DNA of 64,000 bases from Pseudomonadales bacterium (GTDB taxonomy: Bacteria; Pseudomonadota; Gammaproteobacteria; Pseudomonadales; UBA7239). Location of the stretch: NCBI GenBank assembly GCA_041395665.1, contig JAWLAB010000003.1:310001-374000 (forward strand). Direction: 5' to 3'. Made by a program: the position numbers and the translations under genes. Below, piece after piece: positions 41,655 through 51,982 of the stretch. The notes beneath the pieces were generated by a model. It saw only the letters and a list, made by a program, of their open reading frames with translations, was not told the DNA's origin and searched no databases. Numbering within the stretch: position 1 is the stretch's first letter; each line of letters begins with the position of its first letter.

Positions 41655-41800
41655 CAAAGATTTCTCATGTAGTAATGCGCTAGTTTACCCGCAGAAAACC
41701 CTATTAATATCACCAGTATTGTCATTGCGCCTTGTTCGGACTTTACCCCAGCGCAGGCTTCGCTTACTGTGACCGCCTGCAAAAATGACAGGAACAACTC

Positions 41801-42343
41801 ATGCAAGATGCCTTTGCCAAAATCATTGCCGACATCGGTGAAGACCTGCAACGCGATGGTCTGCGCGACACACCAGAACGCGCTGCAAAAGCCTTTCAGT
41901 TTTTAACACGTGGCTATCATCAAAATTTGGATGAAGTGATCAACGGCGCGCTGTTTGAATCCGACTGCAATGAAATGGTTTTGGTGAAAGACATCGAACT
42001 GTATTCCATGTGCGAGCATCACTTACTGCCCTTCATCGGCAAGTGTCATGTCGCTTACATTCCTACCGGCAAAGTGTTGGGTTTATCCAAAGTCGCACGC
42101 ATTGTTGATATGTACGCACGCCGCTTACAAATTCAAGAAGGTTTAACCAAACAAATTGCGAAAACCATTCAAGCGGTGACAAATGCAGCGGGCGTTGCTG
42201 TCGTGGTCGAAGCACGCCATATGTGCATGATGATGCGCGGTGTAGAAAAACAAAACTCGGTGATGAAAACTTCTGCGATGCTGGGCGTGTTTCAAAGCAA
42301 TCCAGCGACGCGCTCTGAATTTTTAGCCTTGACTACCAATTAG
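41801..42343 (+). CDS. folE: GTP cyclohydrolase I
   Basis: 180 residues. Zinc and active-site residues are visible in [11 protein letters not shown] and in [14 protein letters not shown]. It has GDPERAAK-like N-terminal and TSAMLGVF C-terminal signatures. It opens GTP to dihydroneopterin triphosphate, the first folate step. It is divergent from prmB over about 146 bases. It overlaps the end of the membrane protein gene by 21 bases, convergent. Confidence 0.95.
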   Translation: MQDAFAKIIADIGEDLQRDGLRDTPERAAKAFQFLTRGYHQNLDEVINGALFESDCNEMVLVKDIELYSMCEHHLLPFIGKCHVAYIPTGKVLGLSKVARIVDMYARRLQIQEGLTKQIAKTIQAVTNAAGVAVVVEARHMCMMMRGVEKQNSVMKTSAMLGVFQSNPATRSEFLALTTN

Positions 42344-43888
42344 TTTGCGTTCTTTTGAGCGTTGATCATCCATACTTTTTCCGTTGTAGCGCAACCAGTG
42401 CATAGGACGAGGCCCCAGCAATTTAGGGAAAAAAGCGCTAGTCGGGCAATCGACATCCGTCGCGGTATACGGTAGTTGATTCCAATGCACATCGTAGTCT
42501 TTAAACTGCCTGTCATTATCCAATAGCAATAGTGAATAGTGACCGCTGAGTAATTGTTGCTTCACATCTTGCTGTAATTGCTCTGCGAACTGATGACTAC
42601 TACCGTTCATCACATCAATTCCCCACGCTTCATGTGCGCAGCTTTTTTTATCTGCCAAAAAAGCCAGATAGGTATGCTTGGAGACGCAAACACGATCTCC
42701 CGGCGCTTGCTTCAACACTGCAACCACACTATCACCGCACGCGCGATCTGCTTCTGTTGGCAAAAAATAATTGGGATGAATCCAAGCTCTTGCCATATTC
42801 AAAGTTAACAAGACACTCATCAAGCCTAAAAAAGTATTTCTTACCCATGGGCTCTGCACACCACTCAGGCTTTTTACTACCAACCAAAAACCCGCCACCG
42901 ATATCACGACAATGAGCTGATGAAAAGCCAGTAACACATTGATCCAACCACCAGAATACCAGCGTGACAACAAGCTCATCAGAAAAAAACCAGAAAACAA
43001 CGACAACCAAGCACAACGCTGTCTAGCAGTTTTCTTGCCCATCAAAATAAAACTTGCACACAAACCAAGATAGATAGGCACACCCGTCAACATATCGCCA
43101 TGCAAAAAATTCATGGGAACACCTTGAATAAACTTATGCGCTCTCGCCATCTCCATCGTATAAAAATAGAACAGGCCCTTTGTTTGCCATTGCAACAAAC
43201 ATAATGCAGCCCCAATCAATATAGATAGCGTTAAACCAGCAAGAAAAGCTGTTCTAAAATCAGAAAATAGCCACAGCGCAAGAAAGAAAAATGGCAGCAT
43301 GGATAGCGTTGTCTGCTTGGTAAAGACAGCCAACAACAATAAAAGCACCATAAGATATAAGAAGATTTTTTTCTGCTGCTGAGAAAAAGTAATCAAGCAA
43401 GTTGATGCTCCCGTAAGCCAAAAAGCCCACAAACTATCTAACCGAGCAGCATCGTAATAACTACCGACTAAAGCGTAGAGTGCAGCCCAACAGCACACAC
43501 TGAGTAATACAGACAAGCGAGATCGCGTCAGCAGCCATACCGCATAACCAACACAAGTCACCGTTCCCAGTGAAGCCAACAGTGACACCAAACGCAGAGC
43601 CGGCAGACCTTCTCCCATGACTTTTGTCGCCAATGCCGCCACATAAAAATACAGCGGCGCGTATAAAGGCGGTACATAATCCATGCTGGGGGTGGTGTAT
43701 ATCGGCAGTCCATCGACTACGCGCATCACCACTTGAAACATTGCGCCTTCCATCCACTCCAATTCGTAGGGATAAGTCAGGCGAGAAAACATCACGAACA
43801 GACACAGCGCCAATAAATACAAACCAATCGCGAGCGGTGGGACATAAAACAACCACGCTTTACTGGTTTTCGTATTTACTTCTTTCAT
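42323..43888 (-). CDS. GT39/ArnT-like membrane glycosyltransferase, unidentified
   Basis: 521 residues from the ATG at 43888, which overlaps the folC stop (ATGA). About ten membrane helices precede a soluble C-terminal part of roughly 150 residues. The first periplasmic loop has [14 protein letters not shown], an acidic motif placed like the catalytic Asp/Glu of GT-C enzymes. It probably uses a polyprenyl-phosphate sugar to modify an envelope molecule. Translational coupling to folC suggests cotranscription with accD-folC. The dedD-cvpA-purF genes often found after folC are absent. Confidence 0.65.
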   Translation of the reverse strand: MKEVNTKTSKAWLFYVPPLAIGLYLLALCLFVMFSRLTYPYELEWMEGAMFQVVMRVVDGLPIYTTPSMDYVPPLYAPLYFYVAALATKVMGEGLPALRLVSLLASLGTVTCVGYAVWLLTRSRLSVLLSVCCWAALYALVGSYYDAARLDSLWAFWLTGASTCLITFSQQQKKIFLYLMVLLLLLAVFTKQTTLSMLPFFFLALWLFSDFRTAFLAGLTLSILIGAALCLLQWQTKGLFYFYTMEMARAHKFIQGVPMNFLHGDMLTGVPIYLGLCASFILMGKKTARQRCAWLSLFSGFFLMSLLSRWYSGGWINVLLAFHQLIVVISVAGFWLVVKSLSGVQSPWVRNTFLGLMSVLLTLNMARAWIHPNYFLPTEADRACGDSVVAVLKQAPGDRVCVSKHTYLAFLADKKSCAHEAWGIDVMNGSSHQFAEQLQQDVKQQLLSGHYSLLLLDNDRQFKDYDVHWNQLPYTATDVDCPTSAFFPKLLGPRPMHWLRYNGKSMDDQRSKERKLIGSQG

Positions 43889-45156
43889 CTCAAATAGTCC
43901 ATCACAGCTGCGACGGTAAAAAACGAACCGCACACCAACATTGGCATATCAGCCACTTGCTGCTCTGTACAAGTAATCGCTTTTTTCTCGTCATCAACGC
44001 AAATAATTTTTTCTGAATGAATGCCAGCAGCCAACGCCGCTTCTCGCAGCTGCAATAAAGAAGCAGCTCTAGCATTATCTTGCAAAGGAAATAACACGCA
44101 CTGCGCTATAACCGGTTTTAACGCAGCAAGTACCGCTGCAATGTCTTTATCGGCCATCGCAGAAAAAATCAAATTTACTGCTATTTCGTCTTCTTGCTGT
44201 AAGCGTTGCGCCAAGTACTGCGCGCCCGCTTCATTGTGCGCGACATCCAAAATCCACTGTCTGCCCTGCCAAGTAATTTTCTGCATACGACCCGCGAGGG
44301 AAATATTCGGCAGCGTTGCAGAAAACTTTTCTTCATCCCAATACTCTAGCCAAGCCAACACCTGCAAAGCGCAAGCCACACTCGGCAGTGGCAGCGACGG
44401 CGTTTTTGCATGCAGTGTTACTGCATTGTTTTGTGCATCAATACCCTGCCACCGAAAGTTTTCATCTTGCGCAACAAAACCAAAATCACTCTCTATTTTT
44501 TTAATATCAACTTGTAAATCATTGCAGATAGCTTGAATACTCGCTGGCATACCCACTTCGCCATACACCAGCTTGCCGTTGGCGCGCAAAATACCCGCTT
44601 TTTCTGCACCAATTTTTTCGCGGGTATCGCCCAACCAATCGACATGATCCAAAGCAATATTGGTGATCACGGCAATATCGGCATCCAACAGATTCACAGC
44701 ATCTAAACGACCACCCAAACCCACTTCCAACACTTGCACATCCACGCGATATTTTTTGAATAGCCAAAATGCCGCCAGTGCGTTGAATTCAAAATAAGTG
44801 AGACTGATTTCAGCGCGTGCAGCGTCTATTGCAGCAAAAGCTTCGCACAAATCCGCATTTGACACTTCCGCGCCATCAATGCGAATGCGTTCGTTGTAGC
44901 GAAATAAATGCGGCGAGGTAAAACTGCCGACGCGCTTGCCTAAGCTATGCAACAAAGCAGTGAGTGTGGTGACACATGAGCCTTTGCCGTTGGTGCCGCC
45001 CACCGTAATCGTGAACGGTTGTTGCGTGGGAAAGTTTTCGCCCAACAGCCGTGTAGCCACTTGGCGAATACGAGAAAGACCGAGGTCAATGGTGGATGGA
45101 TGCAGCGTTTCCTGCCACTGCAACCATTCAGCGAGCGTAGTGAATCTCGCGCTCAC
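43885..45156 (-). CDS. folC: Dihydrofolate synthase / folylpolyglutamate synthase
   Basis: 423 residues of the Mur-ligase type. The P loop is [10 protein letters not shown], followed by [15 protein letters not shown], a conserved ALDHVDWLG and a C-terminal domain with DVAHNEAGA. It adds glutamate to dihydropteroate and to folates. Both ends overlap neighbours by four bases (accD upstream, the GT39-like gene downstream), so the three genes look translationally coupled. Confidence 0.95.
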   Translation of the reverse strand: MSARFTTLAEWLQWQETLHPSTIDLGLSRIRQVATRLLGENFPTQQPFTITVGGTNGKGSCVTTLTALLHSLGKRVGSFTSPHLFRYNERIRIDGAEVSNADLCEAFAAIDAARAEISLTYFEFNALAAFWLFKKYRVDVQVLEVGLGGRLDAVNLLDADIAVITNIALDHVDWLGDTREKIGAEKAGILRANGKLVYGEVGMPASIQAICNDLQVDIKKIESDFGFVAQDENFRWQGIDAQNNAVTLHAKTPSLPLPSVACALQVLAWLEYWDEEKFSATLPNISLAGRMQKITWQGRQWILDVAHNEAGAQYLAQRLQQEDEIAVNLIFSAMADKDIAAVLAALKPVIAQCVLFPLQDNARAASLLQLREAALAAGIHSEKIICVDDEKKAITCTEQQVADMPMLVCGSFFTVAAVMDYLR

Positions 45157-46037
45157 GCGCTGGCACTGACCACAGCAGGTTGATGCGTGAGGCGCGCGAG
45201 CAAACTGGATAACTTATCGCGCATGTCTTTGCGATGCACGATCATGTCGATGGCACCGTGATCCAACAAAAATTCACTGCGCTGAAAGCCTTTTGGCAAT
45301 TTTTGACGAATGGTTTGTTCGATGATGCCAGGACCGGCAAAACCTGCACGCGCACCAGGTTCCGCGATATTGAGATCACCTAACAGCGCAAGGCTCGCAG
45401 AAACACCACCGTAAACAGGGTCCGTCATCACCGAAATATACGGCACGCCTTGCTGCTTCATGCGTTCGATGACTGCGCTGGTTTTCGCCATCTGCATCAG
45501 CGAAATTAACGCCTCTTGCATACGCGCGCCGCCCGTTGCGGAAAAACAAATGAAGGGGATTTTTTCGTTCAACGCTAAAGTTGCAGCGCGGGTAAATTTT
45601 TCACCCACTGCATAGCCCATCGAGCCGCCGTGAAATGCAAATTCAAACGCAGCGACGACAACCGGCAAACCGTTCACTGTACCTTTGAAAGCAATCAACG
45701 CATCTTTTTCGCCGGTTTCTTTTTGTGCCGCACTCAAACGGTCTTTGTATTTTTTGACATCTTTGAATTTCAGACGATCAATCGGCTCCACTTCGGTTGC
45801 CAATTCTTCTCTGCCGTTTTCATCCAAAAACCAATCCAAACGCGTGCGCGCACCGATGCGCATGTGGTGATCGCATTTCGGACAAACATCCAAAGAGCGT
45901 TCCAATTCAGGGCGATACAACACTGCTTCGCACTTGGGGCATTTTTTCCACAGACCTTCAGGAATTGCGCTGCTGCTACCTTGTGCGCGTTTCTCAGATC
46001 GAACAACGGTCGGAACCAATTTCTCAAGCCAACTCAT
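45153..46037 (-). CDS. accD: Acetyl-CoA carboxylase carboxyltransferase subunit beta
   Basis: 294 residues. The N-terminal zinc ribbon has CPKC and CPKC pairs about 20 residues apart. The crotonase-fold carboxyltransferase core has [20 protein letters not shown] and [12 protein letters not shown]. With AccA it transfers carboxyl from biotin to acetyl-CoA to give malonyl-CoA. It lies in the trpFBA-accD-folC order, about 50 bases after trpA. Confidence 0.96.
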   Translation of the reverse strand: MSWLEKLVPTVVRSEKRAQGSSSAIPEGLWKKCPKCEAVLYRPELERSLDVCPKCDHHMRIGARTRLDWFLDENGREELATEVEPIDRLKFKDVKKYKDRLSAAQKETGEKDALIAFKGTVNGLPVVVAAFEFAFHGGSMGYAVGEKFTRAATLALNEKIPFICFSATGGARMQEALISLMQMAKTSAVIERMKQQGVPYISVMTDPVYGGVSASLALLGDLNIAEPGARAGFAGPGIIEQTIRQKLPKGFQRSEFLLDHGAIDMIVHRKDMRDKLSSLLARLTHQPAVVSASA

Positions 46038-46088
46038 GAACGCTCTCCTTGGTTACTTTATTGCTTAGTTCTTTACTAAAAATATTTC

Positions 46089-46892
46089 TTAGATTGCACG
46101 ACGAATATCAGCAATGATACTGGCAACCGCAGCGACAGATTTTTCACCTGTTTCTGCCATCGCATTCACCAACACACTGCCGACAACCACACCATCGGTC
46201 GCTTCGGAAATTGCGCGCGCAGAAGCCGCATCTTTAATACCAAAACCCACACACAGCGGCAGCGAGGTATAACCGCGAAACTGCGTCAATTTTGCACGCA
46301 CTTCATCAGTATCTAAATTGCCTGCACCGGTTACGCCTTTCAGCGACACATAGTACAAATAGCCCGTTGCCAGTTCGCAAATATGTTTTGCACGCGCATC
46401 TGTTGTAGTGGGTGCGAGCAGAAAAATATTGTCGATACCGACGCGTTTTAATTCTGCATTCAAATCGTGCGCTTCTTCCGGTGGAATATCGACAGTCAAC
46501 AAACCGTCCACGCCGGCAGCACTCGCCGCATCCGCAAACGCGGCATAACCCATGCGCTCAATCGGATTGGCATAGCCCATCAACACAATCGGTGTTTTGT
46601 CATCGGTTTTGCGAAAATCTTTTACTAAATCCAAGACTTGATGCAGTGACATCCCGCTCGCCAGCGCGCGCTCGTGACCTTTTTGAATCACCGGACCTTC
46701 TGCCATTGGATCAGAAAATGGCACGCCGATTTCCAAAATATCTGCACCCTCTTTCACCATCGCGTGCAGCGTGGCGAGCGTGGTTGCGGCATTCGGGTCA
46801 CCTGCAACGATATAAGGAATCAACGCTTTGCGTTGAGCAGTTTTCAGTTGTTGCATACATGACGCAATTCGATTCACAACAGCACGACTCAC
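46089..46892 (-). CDS. trpA: Tryptophan synthase alpha chain
   Basis: 267 residues from a GTG at 46892. This start is chosen because a GAGGG ribosome site sits 8 bases upstream, overlapping the trpB stop, and because it gives the normal length; the open frame extends 27 codons further. The TIM barrel has IPYIVAGDP, the catalytic Glu in LEIGVPFSDPMAEGPVIQ, and a phosphate loop with GFGIKDA and VGSVLV. It cleaves indole-glycerol phosphate to indole for TrpB. Confidence 0.95.
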   Translation of the reverse strand: MSRAVVNRIASCMQQLKTAQRKALIPYIVAGDPNAATTLATLHAMVKEGADILEIGVPFSDPMAEGPVIQKGHERALASGMSLHQVLDLVKDFRKTDDKTPIVLMGYANPIERMGYAAFADAASAAGVDGLLTVDIPPEEAHDLNAELKRVGIDNIFLLAPTTTDARAKHICELATGYLYYVSLKGVTGAGNLDTDEVRAKLTQFRGYTSLPLCVGFGIKDAASARAISEATDGVVVGSVLVNAMAETGEKSVAAVASIIADIRRAI

Positions 46893-46902
46893 AACTGCGC
46901 CC

Positions 46903-48120
46903 TCAAACTTTAATGCCGTCGATGGCGGCAATGGTGTGAATATCTTTATCACCACGACCAGACAAACAGACAACGATTACATCGTCTGGCGTCATCGTAG
47001 GCGCTAATTTTTCCGCGTAGGCAACGGCGTGACTGGATTCCAACGCCGGCATGATGCCTTCGATTTGCGTCAAGCGACGAAAACCTGCCAGCGCTTCGTT
47101 GTCATTAATCGCCACATATTGCGCGCGACCAATATCTTTCAACCACGAATGCTCAGGGCCTACGCCCGGATAATCTAAACCTGCAGAAACAGAATGTGTG
47201 TCGATGATTTGACCGCTGTTATCATCTATCAAATAAGTGCGATTGCCGTGCAACACACCGGGGCGACCTGCCGATAAAGTTGCTGCGTGACGACCAGTTT
47301 CGATGCCATCACCGCCCGCTTCTACACCGTACATCGCCACACTTTCATCCGCTAAAAACGGATGAAATAAACCAATCGCGTTAGAGCCGCCGCCCACGCA
47401 AGCAACAACCGCGTTCGGTAATTTTCCCGTTTGTTCCAAACATTGACGGCGCGCTTCGCGACCGATGATGGATTGAAAATCGCGCACCAACATTGGGTAC
47501 GGATGCGGGCCTGCTGCCGTGCCGATGATGTAAAAAGTGTTATCGACATTCGTCACCCAATCGCGCATCGCTTCGTTCAACGCATCTTTCAAAGTGCGCG
47601 AACCGGAAGTGACCGATTTCACCGTCGCGCCCAACAGCTTCATGCGGTACACATTCAGCGTTTGCCGTTTGATATCGTCCTCGCCCATGTAGACCACGCA
47701 TTCCATGCCGAGACGCGCAGCTACTGTTGCTGTCGCTACGCCGTGCTGACCTGCGCCCGTTTCCGCGATGATGCGTGTTTTGCCGGAGCGTTTTGCCAAC
47801 AACGCTTGACCGATGGTGTTGTTAATTTTGTGCGCGCCGGTGTGATTCAAATCTTCGCGCTTGAGAAAAATGCGCGCGCCGCCCAACTCACGGCTCCAAC
47901 GCTCGGCGAAATACAGTGGCGACGGACGACCGACATAGTGCGCCATGTCATGATCAAATTCGGCGAGGAATTCTGGATCGTTGCGCAACTGCATGTAGCT
48001 TTTTTCCAGCTCGCTCACAGCCGCCATTAAAGTCTCAGAAACAAACTGACCGCCGAACTGACCAAAATGGCCGTGCGCATCAGGAAAAGTAGAAAAATCA
48101 ATATTTTGGGGGGATGTCAC
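46903..48120 (-). CDS. trpB: Tryptophan synthase beta chain
   Basis: 405 residues from a GTG at 48120 with a GGAG site 7 bases upstream, giving the usual length; the open frame runs 30 codons further. The PLP lysine is in [17 protein letters not shown] is the phosphate loop, and PEHSWLKD and SGRGDKD are conserved. It joins indole to serine. The gap to trpF is 13 bases and to trpA 10, a tight operon. Confidence 0.96.
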   Translation of the reverse strand: MTSPQNIDFSTFPDAHGHFGQFGGQFVSETLMAAVSELEKSYMQLRNDPEFLAEFDHDMAHYVGRPSPLYFAERWSRELGGARIFLKREDLNHTGAHKINNTIGQALLAKRSGKTRIIAETGAGQHGVATATVAARLGMECVVYMGEDDIKRQTLNVYRMKLLGATVKSVTSGSRTLKDALNEAMRDWVTNVDNTFYIIGTAAGPHPYPMLVRDFQSIIGREARRQCLEQTGKLPNAVVACVGGGSNAIGLFHPFLADESVAMYGVEAGGDGIETGRHAATLSAGRPGVLHGNRTYLIDDNSGQIIDTHSVSAGLDYPGVGPEHSWLKDIGRAQYVAINDNEALAGFRRLTQIEGIMPALESSHAVAYAEKLAPTMTPDDVIVVCLSGRGDKDIHTIAAIDGIKV

Positions 48121-48133
48121 AACAAGGCTCCGA

Positions 48134-48786
48134 TTACCGCACCGCTGCATGTGCGGCGCGTACAAAGGCGGCCATTCTAGCGGAATCCTTGCGCCCAGGG
48201 GCAGTTTCAACGCCGCTGCTCACATCCACCGCGTAAGGTTTTACCTGTGCAACGGCTACGCCCACATTCTCTGGTGACAAGCCGCCCGCCAAAATTAACG
48301 GCAGTTGCAGATTGGCAGGAATGCGCTCCCAGCCGAAGGTTTCACCCGTGCCGCCCGCTGCTGCAGGGCTATAGCTGTCCAACAACAAACCCAGCGCGCC
48401 CGCTGCCGCGTATTCGCGATCGGCAGTCAGCACATCCACGCCATCTGCCATGCGTATCGCTTTGATAAACGGGCGGTTAAATGATGCGCAAAACGCTGGC
48501 GTTTCCTGACCGTGAAATTGCAATAGCTGCAAAGGCACGGCTTGCAGTACCGCTTCAATTTCTTCGCGCGCTGCATCCACAAACAAACCCACGGTGGTGA
48601 CGAATGGCCCACCGCACGCGCAATGTCTGCCGCTTGCGCCACCGTCACGCAGCGCGAACTGTTGGCGTAAAACACCAAGCCGATGGCATTTGCACCGGCG
48701 ACTGTGGCGGCTTGTGCGTCATCAATAGAAGTGATGCCGCAGATTTTTACTCGTGCAGTAGAAATAGAAGTTGATGAAGCAAGCAC
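48134..48786 (-). pseudogene. trpF: Phosphoribosylanthranilate isomerase TrpF with a one-base deletion
   Basis: Two frames cover one TrpF. The first (GTG at 48786) gives [28 protein letters not shown] sequence to DIARAVG. The second resumes as [11 protein letters not shown] and continues to the normal end with LAGGLSPENVG and DVSSGVE. Comparison with the fragment at 51.7 kb shows the cause: three Cs at 48608-48610 where the fragment has four. The start is unusual: there is no clear ribosome site, and the first residues (LASSTSISTAR) differ from the fragment. Without TrpF the tryptophan pathway would be incomplete, so error or very recent loss must be considered. Confidence 0.88.
48568..48748 (-). 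repeat. trpF segment repeated at 51681-51862 (copy A)
   Basis: This 181-base segment of the complete trpF matches 51681-51862 with about 15 substitutions and one missing C, roughly 92 percent identity by eye. Homology stops abruptly at both ends. The two copies are in direct orientation and about 3.1 kb apart. Confidence 0.9.
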
Positions 48787-48815
48787 AGCACCATTCTCAT
48801 TAAATTATTTGTAGA

Positions 48816-51560
48816 TCACAACGCCGTGGCGTTGAGTACCAACACGCTACCGGCGTCTTTCTGCGGCCTCAGTCTGCCATTGAGCATCACGCTGACATCC
48901 ACACCTGGGATGCCAATCACCAGATCCGCTTTGCCGTCCCCACTAATATCACCCGCCGCAACGGATGTGCCGTACACATCACCACTCACCTTGCCGTAAC
49001 GAGTAGTACCCAGCTGCACGAATGGCTCTGCGCCACCCGCCCAAACAGCCACGCTACCTGCACCAGCCACAGGGCGCGGGAAGGCTCTGGGGTTAGCGGC
49101 TTTCGGGGCGCTGGCAACGATGTCTGCCGTGCCGTCACCGTCAACATCCGCCAAGGCGACGGCAGAGCCGAAGGCTGAACGCACTTCTCTGCCAAGCGTA
49201 TTGCCGCCGCGGGTGTAGGTAGCGCTGTGGCTGCCGTACAGCACCACGAAGCCGCCTACATCTTTGAGCCTTCTGTTAGTGGGATGGTCAAGCTTCGGTA
49301 CGCCCACCACGATGTCGTGAGTGCCGTCGCCATCAATATCACCACCGGATGCCAGTGCGCTGCCAAAGTTGTCAACGGCCGCTTGGCCGTACTGTTTGTA
49401 GAGCGGCGTTGGGTTGCCTGCGCTGTATACCGTTACGCTGCCCGCTGCTGTCAGTTTTTTACCGTTGCTGAGGGCGCTTTCGCTCGGCGCACCGACGGCA
49501 ATATCTAAAATGCCATTGCCATCAAAGTCGCCCAGTGCAATAGCAGAACCGGCGTGCGCACTGGCTGCTGTGCCGTAATACGGTGTACCGATCACGGACA
49601 GGTCTGCGCCAGAGTACACGGTCACGCGCCCCACTTTCTTCAGCGACGGGGCGTTGACATGCGTGGCCGACGGTTCGCCGACCACAATATCAGCAAGGCC
49701 ATCGCCATCGACATCACCCAGCGCTACCGCTGAACCAAACAGCGTTCTGGCGGTCGTGCCGTAAATGTCCTGCGCCATTGGTACGCAGCTTGGGGTATTG
49801 CAGCCATAGATGATGGTGACTTTACCCATCATTTTGGCGCCAGCACCGTTGGCGGCTAATGGCGCGCCGACGACCACATCCATCGTGCCGTCACCGTCGA
49901 TATCGGCGTTGCCCGCTATGGCTGTACCCACGCCCTCTCTTGTCGCGGCTCCAACCAGCGTTGCCAACGGTGTGCCAGTTGCACCGGAGATCACCTGCAC
50001 GCGACCGGCGTCACGCAATGCGCGGATGGCTGTAGGCACTACATCGTAACCAGGGGTGGCAATGGCGTAGTCACCATAACCGTCACCATCAAAGTCACCC
50101 ACATAGGCTACCGTTGAACCCAGCATGTCTGCTCGCACAGCACCGTGGAAAGTACCCAGCTCGGCGGCATGGTTGATCGGCGTATCGCAAGCATCACCGA
50201 TACCATCCCCATCCGTATCGGTTTGGGTTGGATTGGGTACCGTTGGGCAATTGTCGGCATCATCAAAAACACCGTCGGCATCTGTGTCGGCTTGGCTTTC
50301 GTAGCGCACCAAAGTAAAACCTTCGTTGCTACCGGTAGTGCCATACCCTGCCGCAACGAGTTTTCCATCCGTTTGCTGAATGATTGAGAATGCTTGCGCA
50401 CTAGAACCCACGGCTGTGGTAACAATACCACCAGCACCAAAACCACTATCCAGTGAACCATCCGTGTTATAGAGCGCCAAGGCGAAGCTGTCGACACCGG
50501 CGTTTGTACTGTATCCCGCAGCCGCCAACTTGCCATTTGCCTGCTGAATCACTGAATAGATGTAATCGTGACCTGCCCCTACGGCAGAGGTTACCTTGCC
50601 GCCAGTGCCGAAACTGCTATCCAGTGAACCATCCGTGTTGTAGCGCACCAAAGCAAAATCATTGTTACTACCGCTGTAACTATATCCGGCCGCCACTAAC
50701 TTACCATCTGCCTGCTGGATCACTGAAAAAGGATAATCCTGACTTGTTCCTACCGCTGTGAGAACCACACCACCCACACCAAAACTGGTGTCTAGCGTGC
50801 CATCCGTGTTGTAGCGCACCAAGCCAAAGTCGTAATTGCTGCCGTTATGGACATAACCCGTTGCTACCAGCTTGCCATCTGTCTGCTGGATGACAGATAA
50901 AATAAAGGCGTAAGTTCCTCCTACTGCCGTAAAAACTTTACCTCCAGTGCCAAAACCGCTGTCCAACGAACCATCCGTGTTATATCGCGCTAAAGCAAAG
51001 CGGTAGCTACTCCCAACGCGAGCATATCCCGCTACTACCAACTTGCCATCTGTTTGTTGAATCACAGAATAAGATGAGTCATCACTTGAACTCATTGCCG
51101 TGGTAACAATGCCTCCCGTACCAAAGCTGCTATCGAGTGAACCATCTTCGTTGTAGCGCGCTAAGGCGAAGTTGTAGCTGGTACCGCCGTTGTAGCTATA
51201 TCCAGCTAACACCAGTTTATTATCCGTTTGCTGAGCCATCGAAAAAGCGGCATCGTTGCTGGAGCCAATAGCGGTATTCACTTTGCCTCCCACTCCAAAA
51301 CCACTATCCAACGAGCCATCTGTGTTGTAACGAGCCAAGGCAAAATCGTAGTTACTGCCGTTGTAACTGTACCCTCCAGCTACCAGCTTTGCATCTGATC
51401 GCTGAACTACCGTACGAGCGCCATCGTACCCACCGCCCACTAGCGTAGTGACACCACCGCCCACACCAAAATTAGTATCTAGATCGCCAGGAGCAGCCTG
51501 AAGGGATGCTGCACAGAATAAAAAAACAGCAGCTGTTAAAAGGCGCTGAACATCTCGCAT
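48816..51560 (-). CDS. Secreted delta-60 / TSP3 / FG-GAP repeat protein
   Basis: 914 residues. A signal peptide ends near residue 22 (SLQA). Seven tandem delta-60 repeats of 55-58 residues span about 25-422 (pattern [14 protein letters not shown], then [12 protein letters not shown], then FALARYNTD). A calcium-binding thrombospondin type-3 segment (about 426-456) has [13 protein letters not shown] and [12 protein letters not shown]. Seven FG-GAP repeats follow, each with a DxDGDG loop and a VVGAP-like strand. Both halves fit seven-bladed beta-propellers. There is no anchor or sorting signal that I can see. The role could be adhesion or surface scaffolding. It interrupts the trp operon region between the two trpF copies. 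Confidence 0.85.
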   Translation of the reverse strand: MRDVQRLLTAAVFLFCAASLQAAPGDLDTNFGVGGGVTTLVGGGYDGARTVVQRSDAKLVAGGYSYNGSNYDFALARYNTDGSLDSGFGVGGKVNTAIGSSNDAAFSMAQQTDNKLVLAGYSYNGGTSYNFALARYNEDGSLDSSFGTGGIVTTAMSSSDDSSYSVIQQTDGKLVVAGYARVGSSYRFALARYNTDGSLDSGFGTGGKVFTAVGGTYAFILSVIQQTDGKLVATGYVHNGSNYDFGLVRYNTDGTLDTSFGVGGVVLTAVGTSQDYPFSVIQQADGKLVAAGYSYSGSNNDFALVRYNTDGSLDSSFGTGGKVTSAVGAGHDYIYSVIQQANGKLAAAGYSTNAGVDSFALALYNTDGSLDSGFGAGGIVTTAVGSSAQAFSIIQQTDGKLVAAGYGTTGSNEGFTLVRYESQADTDADGVFDDADNCPTVPNPTQTDTDGDGIGDACDTPINHAAELGTFHGAVRADMLGSTVAYVGDFDGDGYGDYAIATPGYDVVPTAIRALRDAGRVQVISGATGTPLATLVGAATREGVGTAIAGNADIDGDGTMDVVVGAPLAANGAGAKMMGKVTIIYGCNTPSCVPMAQDIYGTTARTLFGSAVALGDVDGDGLADIVVGEPSATHVNAPSLKKVGRVTVYSGADLSVIGTPYYGTAASAHAGSAIALGDFDGNGILDIAVGAPSESALSNGKKLTAAGSVTVYSAGNPTPLYKQYGQAAVDNFGSALASGGDIDGDGTHDIVVGVPKLDHPTNRRLKDVGGFVVLYGSHSATYTRGGNTLGREVRSAFGSAVALADVDGDGTADIVASAPKAANPRAFPRPVAGAGSVAVWAGGAEPFVQLGTTRYGKVSGDVYGTSVAAGDISGDGKADLVIGIPGVDVSVMLNGRLRPQKDAGSVLVLNATAL
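50295..51488 (-). repeat. Seven tandem delta-60 coding repeats (about 170 bp each)
   Basis: The DNA encoding residues 25-422 of the secreted protein is a tandem array of seven units of 165-174 bases. Plus-strand phrases such as AGTGAACCATCCGTGTT recur at each unit. Such arrays can change copy number by recombination and are prone to assembly collapse. Confidence 0.85.
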
Positions 51561-51627
51561 AGCACTAACCTCTATTAGTAAATTACCGAGTTAGGTTGAG
51601 TACGAGAGTAGCACCGTTTGCCATAAA

Positions 51628-51653
51628 TAAAAAAGCCCGCACGCGGCGGGCTT
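51628..51653 (-). terminator. Rho-independent terminator after the trpF fragment
   Basis: On the minus strand an 8-bp stem (AAGCCCGC with GCGGGCTT) with a five-base loop leads into a T-rich tract (plus-strand AAAAAA at 51629-51634). It is nearly identical to the hairpin at 53374-53398. It would stop transcripts that begin at the trpF fragment from reaching the delta-60 gene and trpFBA. Confidence 0.8.
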
Positions 51654-51672
51654 CTCCACAGCGAAGAAAGCA

Positions 51673-51888
51673 TCAACCACGCGCTGCATCCACAAACAAA
51701 CCGACCGTGGTGACGAATGGCCCCACCGCACGCGCGATGTCAGCTGCTTGCGCCACCGTCACACAGCGCGAACTCTTGGCATAAAACACCAAGCCGATGG
51801 CATCCACACCGGCGGCTGCGGCGGCTTGTGCATCATCAATAGAAGTGATGCCACAGATTTTTGTCTTCGTTGTTTGCAAATAAGGCAC
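51673..51888 (-). pseudogene. trpF: Displaced 5' fragment of trpF
   Basis: A 71-codon frame from a GTG at 51888, with an AAGGAA ribosome site 7 bases upstream. It encodes the first quarter of TrpF ([25 protein letters not shown] through [15 protein letters not shown]), then Gly and a stop. Its frame is intact across the position where the full copy has lost a C. Its start signals look more natural than those of the full copy, which suggests it is the original 5' end of the operon. Confidence 0.85.
51681..51862 (-). repeat. trpF segment repeated at 48568-48748 (copy B)
   Basis: This is the second copy of the 182-base trpF segment, lying inside the displaced fragment, in direct orientation to copy A. 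Confidence 0.9.
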
Positions 51889-51982
51889 GCGCTCAGTTTC
51901 CTTCTATCTATACAATGATGGAGCTCTGACCCCGACTCCGGCCAATATCATATAAAAAGCATTTTTAACGAACAATTGGATT

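Noticed and set aside
47431..48030. A 199-codon plus-strand frame opposite trpB
   Set aside because: It is antisense to trpB with no domain and no plausible start signals.
50295..51488. CRISPR-like or RTX-like repeat array
   Set aside because: The repeats are coding, about 170 bases each, continuous in frame, and encode delta-60 units with no spacers and no RTX nonapeptides.
48750..51680. Insertion sequence or integron carrying the delta-60 gene
   Set aside because: No transposase or integrase, terminal inverted repeats or target-site duplication were found; only the direct trpF repeat bounds the segment.
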